This document shows, in pieces, positions 1-29,774 of a stretch of 64,000 nt of DNA. Origin of the DNA: Opisthocomus hoazin (Eukaryota; Chordata; Aves; Opisthocomiformes; Opisthocomidae). The stretch spans positions 4,898,001-4,962,000 of the forward strand of contig NC_134440.1 of the NCBI RefSeq assembly GCF_030867145.1, given 5' to 3'. Position 1 is the first letter of the stretch, and each line of letters starts with the position of its first letter. The notes beneath the pieces were generated by a model. That model made no database searches and was not told the DNA's origin. It saw only the letters and a program-made list of their open reading frames with translations. The position numbers were made by a program, and so were the translations under genes.

Positions 1-744
1 TTTCCCAGCTGGGAAGAAGGGTAGAGATCCTGCTGCCCACAGAGGAAGGGGAGCTGGATGCAGGATTCAGCTCTGGAGATACTGTGGGGCAGAATTAACC
101 ACGAGAGACAATCATCAAATGATGGGTCTCCTCTGATTCGAGATCCCAGCTGCTGCTTCTGATCAGCGAGCAAACCTAAAACCACTGTCTGCCTACCAGA
201 TGTGCACAGCTCTGTCCCACTTCCAAAGCCCTCCCCAAGTCACTGGGGTGCATGTGTTGCTTTATTTGAGATGGCTTAGTGAAAAATCTAAGCAGGGAAG
301 CAGGGCTTAGAGGTGTGCAGTTGAATTTATTTCTGCTCTTGGGTGAGGACATGAGTGAAATAGGAGGTGAGGGGTAGAGGGCTGCTACTGGTGGAAGAAT
401 TCCAGCCTGGCTGGGCTATGAGGTCTGCTCAGGAGAGCCTAAAGCCAGACAGTTCAAACTGCCCAGGGAGACCGAGGCTGATAAAATACCTACTGCCAAA
501 AGGAAATGTGATTACAGGCCTAATCCTGTGCCCTGCCTGCTTCAATGTGTCTATGCAGAATGGCTCACATTGAGCGCAAAGCTGAGAGGCACTTACAGAG
601 GCATTTAGTCTAACACAAAACATTCTCTTGGGGCTCAAGGGGGATGGAGCGGGGCTGGGCGGACTCCTCTCCATTGAGCTCAGCTTCATTGAAATCAATA
701 CGATATTATGGTAGCGACTCCAGCCCTTAATATTCCACCTCTGA

Positions 745-862
745 ACAGTATCATGTTTGTGTTGAACAAGGAAGACTTAGGCTAGACATCAGGGAAAATT
801 CTTTGCAGTGACAGAGACAATTAAGTCCTGGAACAGAGCACTGGGAAGGGGATACAATTTCT
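745..862 (+). mobile_element. Ancient CR1/L3-like LINE fragment (3' ORF2 region)
   Basis: The run resembles the C-terminal coding and 3' region of CR1/L3 LINEs: a 'GGCTAGACATCAGGGAAAA' block followed by 'TTTGCAGTGA' and 'CCTGGAACAGAGCACTGGGAAGG'-like spacing, which in CR1 corresponds to the 'agact-ggaacaggttgcccaggga' stretch. It is very diverged and short. The assignment is by eye; a RepeatMasker hit to CR1/L3 would confirm it. Confidence 0.4.
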
Positions 863-3302
863 AGTGCACAAGGTTTTTAAAATGAAATTCAGACAAAATT
901 CTTCCAGAAGGGATGTGGGGCATGGAGGGAGCCTTAGGGCAGCAGGATGGACTTCTGCCCGAATCTATTTCTGGTCTTGTTAGACAGTTAGAGCAGGTTT
1001 TAGAGCCGTATGATCTCTGGACAGCTCTTTGAACAATATGGGTAACAGGCCCCAGCTTCAGGCTGTCTCTGCACCTCTTTTCTACCTCTCTTCTCCAGTC
1101 CTTAGCTGAAGCTTACCTGCTAACTGACATGTAAAACAAAGCTGCAAATCCCCTCTCCCCCACCTCCTGCATGTCTCTGCCTCTCACTGCCCCACTGGCA
1201 GCCTGTTTTCTCTTTTGATGCTTCTAATGAAACTAAGTGGCTGCAACCAGAAAGTTTCCACTTTCTGCCTCTGGGCTGATTACTGCAGAGCTGACACAGG
1301 CAGCATCCTGCGCCGGAGCCTCTATGGATGGGAACCCTCAGGGGAGAGGATAAAGTAATGCTCCGTGCCCTCTGCTCACCAAGCACCATTAGAGTACTGA
1401 GTGCCTAACCCGGCAACCTAAGAGAGCAGGACCTCACCAGCCTGACTTCTGGGGCCAGAGTCCCTGGAAAACATGCGCTAGTGCACGGATGCATGATCTC
1501 TGCAGTCCTTGATACTGGGCTTCAGTATCAGAACCTAGAAAAGAATAAGTAAAGTTCTTTTCGCAGCCATGCTGCAGCAATCTTGGCTGGTGCTGCTAAA
1601 GGAGAGCTGGCCTCTCACTTGCTATTTTTGTGTGCACTTAATACTGTCTGGAGACACTTCTCCACATCCCTGGTGGATGGAGAGTGTTTGTGCCCTGAGC
1701 GGGGACAGAAGGAGCAGCTGTCAGGTATTGGGCCATCTCTCCAACCCCTTCTGCCTAGCCAGCCTCATCTTTGAAAGGTGGCGAGGGAAGAGTCCAGCAC
1801 AAGGGCAAACTCAGGCCCCGGCTGTCCTGCTGACAAGGATTCCTACCAGAGATTTCCAGGCATTAAGGTTGAACTTTTCCAGAGCGGCCACTAGCTTTCT
1901 GCCTGGCCGGAAACACGGAGGATGAGTAAGCTGAGCACACTAGGATTGCCAGATGACCAAGACACACTGAAAATCGCACTTAATTGCATCTTAGAAGGCA
2001 GGCTGCTGCCTTGTTATTCCCCCTCCCTCAATTCAGGAACCGTGAATGCATTTCTCAGAACTTGGCCCCAGGTAAGGGGGTGCCAAAGATCTCCATCAAA
2101 CACTCATGTGTTTCTCAGCAGTCCAAGCACTAACCAACTCATCAGGCACAAGGCTCACACGCCTATTGCTCCGGGCACCTCTCCTGCAGGCTGCCCCTTT
2201 ACTCCGGATTTCTCCTTCAGCCTATGTGCTTTCTTCCTGCATGTGAATCAAGGGCTTCCCAACCAACATCCTGACCCCTTGCAACTACAGCCCTGTTCTT
2301 GGGCAGGACTCGGTGTTAGATCAGGGAGGGTTGATGCCACATTGCCCAGCCCTCTCAAAGGTGGCTCTTGGGTTATGATCTAGCACCGCTGAGTCCTGGC
2401 CACTCCTGGAAATCCAGGTCTGTAACAGCAGGGCTCGGTTACCCCACATATCACCTTGCTGACATGACGGGAAAGTAAACAAGATTCTGCTCAGCACTGC
2501 AGAGACCAACTGCTCCAGTGTTGCCTGGCAGATGGGGCCCAAGAGGGAGACCATCTGTTCCTGAGCGAGGCCCTAAATTTCTCCCTATGAGATCCTGGGC
2601 TGAGGATATCCAACAGAGTTCAGTGGGCGCACAGCGGAGCAGCCACGACCTTGATTGCTACTTCAGTCCTTGGTGACCGGGTGTCTTGCAGAGCTGAGCC
2701 AGGGCTTGGACCTCGATTCCATGGGCTGTTGGATGCCTGCAGCATTCCTATCCCCTACATTATTTATTTTTCTCTCTCCACATCTCCACCCTCTTTTCCT
2801 CTCTGCAGTCCTTCCCACATGCGTGCAATGCTTCGGTACAGTATGTGTTCCCTGTCACACAACTGGGCAGAGGCTACACAGTTCCTTCCCCCGCAGCCCT
2901 CACAGCTGCCACCAACTCTGCCCTCTACCCACTCTGCTCTCCATGTCCAAAAAACCGCAGCTGCCCTGTGCAAGGGCCATTTGCCTGATACCTGCTGCTG
3001 ACAGTTCATCTGGCTCCTCCAGCACATTCTGGTGGCACTGGAGGGGGTTAAACAGAGGCACACTGGGGAAGGTGCAGAAATGCTGTTAGAACTCAGGGAA
3101 AGGGCTGGCATCTCAGTGAGAGAGAGAAGGGGATGACATCCAGGGAAGGCTGGAGAAGGAAAGAGCAATCTGCTGATAGTCAGCGTGTCTGAGAAGCTGG
3201 GAACATATTGCATTAAACCGATAATAACACCTTGAACAGCAGGGTGGTAGTTTCCATCTGGCCTCGTGCTGAGCTTGGTCTCTCTCATTTCTTCCCCCCT
3301 GC

Positions 3303-3386
3303 AGCCAGGGAATCTGAGGCATAGGGTTGGCTATGGGTCACCCAGCAAGGCTGTGGCAGAGCAAGGATGAAACAGAAGAGCCTTAT
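3303..3386 (+). mobile_element. MIR-type CORE-SINE fragment
   Basis: The order of motifs matches the MIR core: a 'gaatctgaggca' block (from 'gaaactgaggcac'), then 'ggtcacccagcaagg' and 'gtggcagagcaaggatgaaac' (from 'ggtcacacagc-agt' and 'ggcagagc-gggattcgaac'). It is an old, inert retroposon remnant. Confidence 0.55.
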
Positions 3387-6300
3387 AGCGAGAGCAGGGT
3401 GCTGAGAAGCAGCAGCGCAGCCTCTTGACTCTCCTTTCTGCCCAACTAGATCCTCCTTAGGCTTGGGAGGTGGGAAGGCACTAGAGCTCTTTGCTTAATT
3501 AGTAGCAACAGCTGAAGCACTTGAGAAACAAAAGCTCCTCTCTCTCTCTCTGCCCCACTTTTACTTGGGAGCCAGGGGTGGGGAGCAAATTGCTTGGAAG
3601 CCAGAAAGCGCCCTGGATCTTGTCACCATGGCTGCACAGGCACAGCCTCCTGTTATCTCCAGAGGAACAAAACCCTCCTCCCACCCTCTCCTGTCTCAGC
3701 TGGAGCTGATAAAAGAAGAATAAATAAGCAAAACAAACAGTAATAATAATGATAAAAAAAAATACCCCAACCCAAATCAGCCAATAAATATCCAATGAAT
3801 AAGCCAGCCTTCTGCAAAACGTACTTGGTTTTTGGAGTGGTTTTGGGTTGCTGGAGAGCTGAAGGGCTCAAAGGAGCATTTCAGGTTAGAGAGTCCATCC
3901 CAGTAATACCAGGAGTGACAAAATTGCAACTCAGGAACATCCCCGGTCATGCCATTTGCTTGAGAATAATGATCTCTAGCTATATATACCTAATTGTATA
4001 CTTCTGATTTATTTAAATATATTCATGTGTGTACTATTAACATGATTATATACAATTTTTATGTCTTCTTGTTTGTAACCCACAGGGATCCCATCTGTAA
4101 GGTTTCTGTAAGAGCTGGAGTCTTGCCTCTTCTGCCTCTGTATTGCACCACGTGCAGGGAGAGGCACCAGGGGAAGCAGCAAGTGAGCGGAGTACAGTAG
4201 CAGAACTCATCAGATAAAACAGATTTTTGTGCTACCACAGTTAAACTGCTTTTGGTATCTGAGCACCTCCAGTCTTCACTGCAGTGCAGACAGGGGCTTT
4301 AGAAAGTAAAGCAAAATAAAAAACAAAGTGGGACTTTGTTGTTGTGTTGTTTCAGTTGTGTTCTCACAACTAAAATGCTAAAAATACGCCAAATAGCATA
4401 GCAGTGAAGTAGTGAAAACTAGCAACCATATATTTGTATTTTGAGAGAAATTAGGGCTATTATGGTTGCTCCAGACGGGCTTCCTACATAAACTGGGTAG
4501 ATAATTTCGCTTGGTGCTTCATGCATCAAAGCTCTGACCATCTGGCTGAACGCGAACATACCTTTAGCAACATGTCTCGTTTTGGCTTGATGCCTTCAGG
4601 GCCCCCTCCCTACAACAGGCACTATTTCACTGCTTAATTACACTTACTGTTAAAAAAGGACAACTTATTTTTAGTGTGTATCTTTCCAATATCAGCTTCT
4701 GACCACTGAATACTCTACTGCCTGTGTATGCCTGTAGGAAGCTGTATGTTTAAATCAAGCTCTGTGTGTTTAAATCAACGCGTGAACTGCGTAGCCCATG
4801 GAGGGTCAGAAGGTGGCCAACAGAATGACTCGAAGTTGTCTTGGGTTTTAAAAAAAGTCATTCATATGTGAACAAAGCAGAATAACTGACAATTCAAAGT
4901 TTAACCTAGTTTTCTCGTTTCGGCACTGGCTGGCACACTCAGTTCTTTGGCTCACCCACTTTTTTACTGTCTGTAGTTGAAATTATGATGCCTGTAATTC
5001 TAGCAAGAAAATTACGACTTTGTAATGCAATAAACATTTTGCTTAAATATTGTCTTTGCTTACAACTTTTGCTTGCAACTGCCAAAAAATATCAGGTTGT
5101 CCTTTGATTCAAAAAGGCTGAATAACACCATATTAAATGGCTGATTATGTCTTTCAACTTTTCCACGCCCATATTTTCTCACATCAGTAGTTCTTTGGCC
5201 AACTGTAGAAAAGCGTTACCTGTAGAAATCCAATCTGGGTCACAAAAGACCACTCAGTGAGAGACATTTCTGCCTGGAAGACTTGTGGGGGTGAACTCTT
5301 GTTTTTAAACTTACCTGGCCTTCCTTTGCATATGAACTTACCTGGGTAAACTCCTTCAGATCATGACAACAGCTTGCTCAGCCTGGCCTGAAAAGATCAG
5401 GCTCTTATTGATAGCTCTGAGCACGCTGTTATTGCTACAGAAAGCACGCTGCTCTCCCCTCCTTGCATTGCCAGATAAACATGAACATCTGCATAACTAT
5501 TGTAATAACAGCAATACTAATATTAATGATACTGGGGTGATAACTGGGACTAGTCTCCAGCGCTTATGTTCTCCTGGGCAACTGCCTCCAGGACCTCTCT
5601 CTGCAGGCAGCCAGCCACTTGGACATCTTTGAGAGCCTGGGTTAAGAGATCATTTTGAAGGAGCTGCTGATTTTTCCCCAAACCCACCAATCAATAAAGA
5701 AATGAGCATGGGATTTCATAGCACATTGGGTGTTCAGGCTGCGTGTGGACTTCTGATGAATTTATGAGGGGAATGAGTCTGCACACCCTGGCTGATGCTG
5801 GGGATGGAAACCCAGGTCTCTGAGGCTTCGTCGTACCTATCGTACTCTGATTGGCTCCAGAAAAACTACTGTCCCCTTGCAATTTTGGGGATTTTATTTT
5901 GCCAAAACGAAGAGCAGTAGCTCTGGCGTGAGGTATAAGAAGTGAGTCCCTTAGTACAAAGGCCCCACAGGGGCTCTGCCCCTCTTCCCCCGTAGGATCG
6001 ACAGGGCTTGGGCTTGTGCTCAGGGAGGATGTTACGGGTCAGCAGCATGGTCACCTCCTTGCCTCAGAACCACTTCTGACTAAATACCAGTTTCCAAGGA
6101 TGCGTGGCTGTGCTCTTCCACCACTTGCTGTGGCAGAACTAGCTGATAATTTTATTTCTGCAGAGAGACCATTTGACCTCTCTGTCCCCTGCTCACCACG
6201 TGCCCCCTTTCATGTATTAGCATCATGCGCCGGTTGGAGTGTCTGGCCCTCTGCGATCACTCCCGTCCATACACCCCTCAGCTCCCAGCACCCACCAACT

Positions 6301-7773
6301 CCTAGCATCTGTGCCACTTGCTTGGCCTCTTTTCCTTTATGCTGCTCCCCTCCACAGTCGTGTGACTGCTATTGTGTGGTCCCTGCCACACAAAAGCTAG
6401 CCTGACCTAATTTAAATCAGTGCTATTGAAGCCGTTCTTGTTTTATCTCCCAGCACAAGGGCTCTGCTCCCCATTTCAGAGGTAGCAGAAATGAATGGCT
6501 AATTGGGGGGGTATTGTGCGAGGCGGCGTTGTCTCCCAGCCCTGATTGTCAGCTCTCCTGCTCCACAGTGCTCCAAGCTCCCGTCTCTTGTAACAGCCAC
6601 GCAGTCTGTTTAGGGAGCGGAGGGAGGAAGAGGGGAGAATGGGACTCCGCAGCCATCGCGTGTCAGGCAGACAAAGCAGAGCATGGCCGCCTTCAGCGCA
6701 CTGGTGAAAAGGCTGGCTGGGGGAGGGTTCCCGTGTTCAGCAAGGGCAGATGCTGGTGATAATAGTAGAGAATATCTATCCTTCACCTCCAAATAAGCCC
6801 CGTGCTTTCTTTTTCCAGGGTATTTATGTGACAGTCCTTCCTAGTGCTCTGGAGACCATCCTTGGGGAGGGGGGCGAGGCCGAGGGGGCTCTCACACACG
6901 AGCAGTGTGTGCAGAGCAGAGAAGTGGGACTGATCAGGGGCTGGAGGGGAGACTGAAATGCTGCCAGTCTCTCTGTCCTGCACGACAAAGTTTGAGCAGT
7001 CAGCGGACAATGGACCTTTGTAAGAAAAGCGAGAACATCCCCAGGAGCCGTTGCAGCAAGAGGCAACCAGCACAAGGAGGGAGCTTTGTCTGGGCCCTCA
7101 AAGCCATAGCTGCCCGTGTGAGGAAGATCTAGAACCCACAACCATCTACATGGTATGTCTCAAGGCTACCAGGGTCTGGTGCTGCCTTAACGAAGGACCA
7201 GCACAACATTTGGGAGCGAACATTGGCAGCACAATGTCTTGGTCTAATTTCTTCCTCTGCCTCCCCACAGGTACCTTCCAAGAGCTTCCTCCCTGGGGCT
7301 GTCTGGTCTGCAGCTCTCCTTCCTCCACCCATCACCAGACTGAGAGAGGTCTGTGGAAGAACACAAAACCCAAAGCATTTGAATCTTTCAACTGATGGTC
7401 TTGGGTCACTTCCAGATCCACTTCCTCCTGCTCGAGGGAGAGGACTTTGCCCCCAGCTATTGATTAGGTTTGCCCCGAGTGCACTCAGCTGATGCACAGT
7501 CCAAAGGTTGCTGCCAGAGTCCTCTCCTGCCAGCTCTGCCAGCTGCAGGCAAAGACAGAGCAACACGGTGATGTTTAACAGCAAAGTGAAGCAAACAAGT
7601 TCCAAGGCTTCAGGTTTGTCATGGACTTTAATGTAATGTCCTAATCCTTATTGCAAGCCAGATCAGAATAAAGTACTGGCAAGTCCTGGAGTTAAAGGAC
7701 ACGTGACAACCTCCTCTCTATCCCTTTTGGCCCCAAATCAAGAGATTAGCTACAAAATTGTCAAAGTAAAAGT

Positions 7774-7825
7774 AGATTTTATTAAAAGCAATTTTTATTA
7801 AAAGTAAGTTTTATTAAAAGTGAGG
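7774..7825. repeat. Three-copy 16-bp tandem repeat
   Basis: The 12-mer TTTTATTAAAAG starts at 7,777, 7,793 and 7,809, an exact 16-bp period with variable 4-base linkers. It is a small AT-rich array with no evident gene context. Confidence 0.8.
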
Positions 7826-8255
7826 TTCTTTCCGCTTTTGTCTGGGTTTATGATTCACTTCTCCCTTCTAAGCTTTTCTCTGCAGCCAGCAGAGCATAAA
7901 ACACACTTCAACAGAAAAAACAGGAAAAATTATTCTCACGTTACCACCTGATTCCAAGGGCGGAGGCTTTACCAAAAAAAGAACGATTGCCACGGGTGTA
8001 TGAGCTGCTAACACCGCATTAAGATAAAGGGAGAGGAACTAGCATATTCCTAGAACCATACGGGATCGTCAACAGGGACTTTAGCCAAAACCTCAGCAAT
8101 AGGAAACTGTCTGCAGTGTGATGCCAGCGCCACGTCGCCCTGCTCCGTCCCATCCCCTTGTGCAGCTCCTACTGCCTTGGGGAGACACCGGTGACGAGAA
8201 ACAGAGTCTGGCCCATTGTGTACTATAGAAGCTTCATTTGCAGGGAGGGAAAACT

Positions 8256-8332
8256 TCACAGAATCACAGAATGTTCGGGGTTGGAAGGGACCTCTGTGGG
8301 TCATCTAGTCCAACCCCCCTCGCCCCAGTGAA
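8256..8332 (-). mobile_element. CR1 LINE 3' end (inverted)
   Basis: On the + strand it begins with 'CACAGAATCACAGAATG' and continues 'GGTTGGAAGGGACCTCTGTG' and 'CATCTAGTCCAACCCCC', the reverse complement of the avian CR1 3' untranslated tail. It is 5'-truncated after about 75 bp, the usual outcome of CR1 target-primed insertion. It sits just upstream of the CpG island. Confidence 0.9.
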
Positions 8333-8939
8333 GGGGGACCACCGAGGGTCTGTCCTTTTGCTCAGAGCAGGGCCGGTCCTCTTCCAGCTCCTGTCCCCTG
8401 GGCTGGATCCTCTCCCTCCGGAGCAGCTCGGCTCCCTGTTGCCACCATTCTACCGACATCTGGTGGCAGCTGCCTTAGGAGAAGATGCTTCTTCAGAAAT
8501 GGCCCCAAGCCCTGGCACGTCCTGCCCTGCTTAACCCGCGTACGGCCTCAGGCCCGGCGCTGTGCCCCGAGGATGCGCCCAGGCCTGGAGGGTGCGGCCG
8601 GGCTCGGGCCTCCCGGCAGCGCCCATGGCTCGGCGCAGGGCCAGGCCCGGGGTGAGCCCCTCCCGCTCCCCCTCAGCGCGGAGCCGCAGGCTCCCTTCGG
8701 GGCTGCCCCTTCCCGAGGGGAGCGCAGCGGGAACGCGGTCCGAGCACGGCCCGGGGAGACCCACCTCAGCCGCCTGCCGAGGCGCGCGGGGCCTCTGGAA
8801 GCGCTAATTGCTCATTAACGCTAATCGCCTGGAGTCGCGCGCGGCGCTCCTCCGCCCTGGGGTCGGCGGTGCCGGGGCTGCCGTGAGGCGAGGGAGCGCG
8901 CGAACGTCACGCGCCGCCCTGAGGAGCTCTACAGCGCGG

Positions 8940-9012
8940 GTTTCCGTAGTGTAGCGGTTATCACGTTCGCCTCACACGCGAAAGGTCCCCGGTTCGATCC
9001 CGGGCGGAAACA
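8940..9012 (+). tRNA. tRNA-Val (anticodon CAC)
   Basis: A complete 73-nt cloverleaf. The acceptor arm GTTTCCG pairs with CGGAAAC and leaves discriminator A at 9,012. The internal pol III promoter is intact: A box TAGTGTAGCGG at 8,947-8,957 and B box GGTTCGATCCC at 8,991-9,001. The anticodon arm is TTCGC-CTCACAC-GCGAA with CAC at 8,973-8,975, decoding GTG. There is no intron. A TTTT pol III stop lies at 9,017-9,020. It faces the Gly tRNA tail to tail within the DPP9 CpG island and should be an active gene. Confidence 0.97.
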
Positions 9013-9016
9013 CCTG

Positions 9017-9020
9017 TTTT
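9017..9020 (+). terminator. Pol III T-run terminator of tRNA-Val
   Basis: Four T residues begin 5 nt after the tRNA 3' end, the minimal pol III termination signal. Confidence 0.8.
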
Positions 9021-9315
9021 GTTCGGGCCTAGCCCAACCCCGACTTTTATTTCTCTTTTTATTTGGTTTGGACTTTTTTTTTTTTTTTCTTTTTCCCTCA
9101 GGTTTTATTTCTTTCCCCGCCGCCCCCCGTCGGTTCGGGGGCTCACCGCGAGCTGAGAAGTAACGGCACCACGTGCCGCCCCACCGGGCAGCGCCCCCGT
9201 CCCGCCGGGGTCTCGGAGGGTAAGACGCGACGGGGCCGGGCGCTTCGCGTGCGGGCGCGTGCTGAATTCGCTTTGGAATCGGCGAAAAACCGTGGGGGGG
9301 AAAATATCAACGTGG

Positions 9316-9321
9316 AAAAAA
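9316..9321 (-). terminator. Pol III T-run terminator of tRNA-Gly
   Basis: Six A residues on the + strand read as T6 on the - strand, 8 nt past the tRNA-Gly discriminator base; a strong pol III stop. Confidence 0.85.
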
Positions 9322-9329
9322 TATAGTAT

Positions 9330-9401
9330 TGCGTTGGCCGGGAATCGAACCCGGGTCAACTGCTTGGAAGGCAGCTATGCTAACCACTATACCACCAACG
9401 C
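9330..9401 (-). tRNA. tRNA-Gly (anticodon TCC)
   Basis: A 72-nt cloverleaf on the - strand. The acceptor GCGTTGG pairs with CCAACGC and the discriminator is A (complement of 9,330). The anticodon loop reads CTTCCAA, giving anticodon TCC (complement of 9,366-9,368), which decodes GGA. The B box is the complement of 9,341-9,351 (GGTTCGATTCC) and the A box is standard. There is no intron. It reads almost identically to the vertebrate tRNA-Gly-TCC I know. It is divergent in direction from DPP9 and lies a few hundred bases upstream of the likely DPP9 first exon. Confidence 0.97.
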
Positions 9402-9760
9402 CTTGTTAAAATGCTTTCCCCGGCCTCCCTCAGCAAACTCAACTGCCCGGACCGAACCATCTTCCCGAGCAAAAGGGGGTTGTGCAGCAAGTGCCGAGAA
9501 TAGCACCATAATTTCCCCTCTGTAGCAATAAATGCCGATTTAAGGGCCTGTCCCGGAGTCTGTGAAGGGAAAGAATATTCTCTTTGTGCACTTTTTTACC
9601 CTCTGTCAGCCTCAATTTTCTCTCACCCCCCCCCCACTGGGGAGAATAGTTCCGTCCTCCCGCAGATGACACACGCAGTGGTTCCTCCCAGCCCCCACCC
9701 TCCCCCGTCTCCCACGAGTTGGTACTTCCCCCCGCCGCGCGCTCCCGCCGTCCCGCCTCG

Positions 9761-9800
9761 CGCGTTCCCGCCACTTCCGCCGCCGGGTGAAAGGTGACGC
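9761..9800. promoter_or_regulatory. DPP9 core promoter motifs (E2F-like and ETS)
   Basis: Just upstream of the proposed first exon are TTCCCGCC (E2F-like, about 9,764) and CCACTTCCGC (9,771-9,780), whose complement GCGGAAGTGG is a good ETS/GABP site, followed by GTGACGCC. No TATA box is seen. This is the usual make-up of a housekeeping CpG-island promoter. Function is inferred from motifs only. Confidence 0.4.
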
Positions 9801-9839
9801 CGTGGCCGCCGCCGCCCCCCCCCCCACGCCCCTCTCCCC

Positions 9840-9958
9840 GCCCTCCCCCGTTTCCGGGGCTGCCCCCGTGTCCGGGACATGGAGCGGGAGTGACGGAGCC
9901 GCCGCCGCACCCCCCCCCGCCCTCCCGCCTGTCAGGGGGAGGTCGCCGCGCCCCGGGG
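9840..9958 (+). other. DPP9: DPP9 non-coding first exon (3' edge supported, 5' edge guessed)
   Basis: A strong splice donor GTGAGT follows position 9,958 inside the CpG island, and the next exon (11,819-11,906) carries the first DPP9 start codon. The 5' end cannot be fixed without cap data. A second donor-like GTAAGG near 10,223 could serve an alternative first exon. Confidence 0.4.
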
Positions 9959-10796
9959 TGAGTGGGGAGGGGATGAGGGGGACGGACGGACCCGCCGCGG
10001 CGTGGGGCCGCTGACCCCGGGGCTGGGGGGGTGCCCGAGGGGGTGAGGGTCGGCTATCTGCCCCCCCCACCCCGGCTTGGGGTCCCCCCCGGGAGCGGGG
10101 GGCGGCCACCCCTTGTCCTGGGGGCGGGGGCGTTTGTTCCCCCCACGCGTGGGAGGGCCGCCCGGCCCGGGGGGGCCGTTCGCATTCTGCTTCCCCTCAG
10201 CGTGCCCCCCCGGGCCGGGGCGGTAAGGGGGGGGGGTGGTTGCCCCCGCCCGCAGCCCCTGGCCCACCTCGGCGGGTGATAACCCGCTGGCTGCGCTGCT
10301 CCGGGGCCGGGAGCCGCCTCTGGGGGGGGTGGGGGTCGGGGTGCTCCATCCCCTGCACCCCCCTCCCCCCCTCTCACCCGTGGCCCGGCAGCAGGGGCAG
10401 GAGCTCCCTGTCAGGGCTTCCAGCCCCCCTCCCGCGGGCGCGGGGATGCAGACGAGCTGCGGGCAGCCTTCACCGGAGCTCGGGGGAGAAATCCCCACCG
10501 CTTCATCCCACCCTCAGCCGCTGCAATTTTGGGTCTTCAAGCTCCCGGCCGCGACAGGGACACGCTCGCAAGGGCCGCTCGAGGTGACGGTGCTGCTTCG
10601 GCTCTTCCTGAAGGCACCGGCAGGCCCCTCGGGGTCTCGCTGGCGAAGGAGCGTGGTGATTCATGCCGGGTTTCTGATCTCTCCTGTCTGTTTTATTCAG
10701 TTTCTTTTCCTCTGGGTTCAGCACCAGAGGATGTTATTGTTCCTTTTCTCTGTGTGAGCTGTGGCGGGTGGGATGAGGGTGAGATGTTCCTCTGAA

Positions 10797-10907
10797 TCAT
10801 TAAAATCGCGGCATAGTGGAGATTGGAAGGGACCTCGGGAAGTCTCTAGTCCAGCCCCTCGCTCGAAGCGGGGTCGGCTGTGAGATCAGACCAGGTTACT
10901 CAGCATT
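10797..10907 (-). mobile_element. Diverged CR1 LINE 3' end (inverted) in DPP9 intron 1
   Basis: The + strand reads 'GATTGGAAGGGACCTCGGGA', then 'CTAGTCCAGCCCCTCGCTCG' and 'GATCAGACCAGGTTACTCAG', the reverse complement of a CR1 tail of the subfamily that carries the 'gctcaaagcagggtcagctagagcaggttgctcag' block. It is older than the copies at 51 and 56 kb. Confidence 0.75.
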
Positions 10908-11850
10908 CCTGAGCATCGCTCCTGCTGCCCTTGGTCCCTGCATCGAGAATTGCCCTGAAATGACGCGCTGCTGCTCCCTCATCCCTCTCTGTTCTCCTCT
11001 GCAGTTTAGGAACTTCACTGCTGGCGCTTCTTTGTGACGCTTTGTCTCTCCTGATCCTCCGTGAGTGCGGTTTCGGTGCAGAAGCGGTGTCTGGGCAGAC
11101 CAGGGGCCTTGGAAAAAGACAGTGGCAGGTCTCGGGCACGTCTGTGATTCAGAGCTCTTTTGAAGAGAAGACAAAGATCTTTGTACTTCAGTGTTCTTGG
11201 GTAGAGAGGACAGTAGTGAAGGTAGCGCCTTCTTATGCTCATGGAAAATGGGCTTGTGTGGTGAGCTGGAGTTCCTCTGTGGGGTCAGGCCGAGCCGGAG
11301 GGAAGCAGCAGTCTGGCTTGGAAGACAAATGTGGGTTTTATGTCCCAGGTGGGACTGTGCCGCTGATGGTCGTGGGGCTGCTGACCCTTTGTCTGGCTCC
11401 TGATGGTGTCCTTTGTTTGACTCTTGCTGGTAAGTGAATAGACCAGACCTCTGTTTTCTCAATTCTTAGTGCCCGATACTTCGGAGAATTTCAGGGTTTG
11501 AGGAGAGGAATGAAAGGAGGGTTCAGTACTGAGGATTCTCAGATTTTAAGAAGAGTTTTTAGGAAAGAGACAGGCCGCAGAGTTCAGAGTCCCGTTGTTT
11601 AGATGAAGAAGTCTCTCTCAGGTTTTTCTGGGCTGGTGATATCCAGCCTGTGCTGGCAGAACAGATTTGGACTGTAAAGTGCAAACCAAGGATTTTGTTT
11701 GTGCCTCCCCACTCAGTTGGAAATGTGCTCTACGGAGGATGCTTTCATACAGCTTTATTCCTATAGCGGGGAAAACTGCAGTGATATGAAATTTGCTTTT
11801 TTTCCTCTTCCTTCCTAGTTTCCTGTCCTGCCCAGCTCGCTGAGTAGTTA

Positions 11851-29774
<17,924 letters not shown>

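Larger units (their letters stand above)
1..8255. other. Gene-poor DNA upstream of the DPP9 CpG island
   Basis: I recognise no coding exon here on either strand. The open frames are short, and none shows a known domain or a splice-bounded conserved block. The stretch between about 3,960 and 5,530 is AT-richer than the rest of the window. Old repeat fragments and one small tandem repeat are listed separately. In human, the DPP9-distal side carries the miR-7-3 host gene; I looked for the mature miR-7 sequence on both strands and did not see it, so that locus is probably outside the window or absent. An unspliced or poorly conserved lncRNA cannot be excluded by reading alone. Confidence 0.6.
8530..10620. 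promoter_or_regulatory. CpG island over the tRNA pair and DPP9 promoter
   Basis: CG dinucleotides are dense and largely undepleted from about 8,530 to 10,620, in contrast to the flanks. The island contains two tRNA genes and the presumed DPP9 start region. Edges are estimated by eye; an observed/expected CpG calculation would set them. Confidence 0.8.

Noticed and set aside
1-8255. miR-7-3 or FEM1A, expected beyond DPP9 by human synteny
   Set aside because: No miR-7 mature sequence was seen on either strand and there is no long FEM1A-like open frame. They would lie further upstream.
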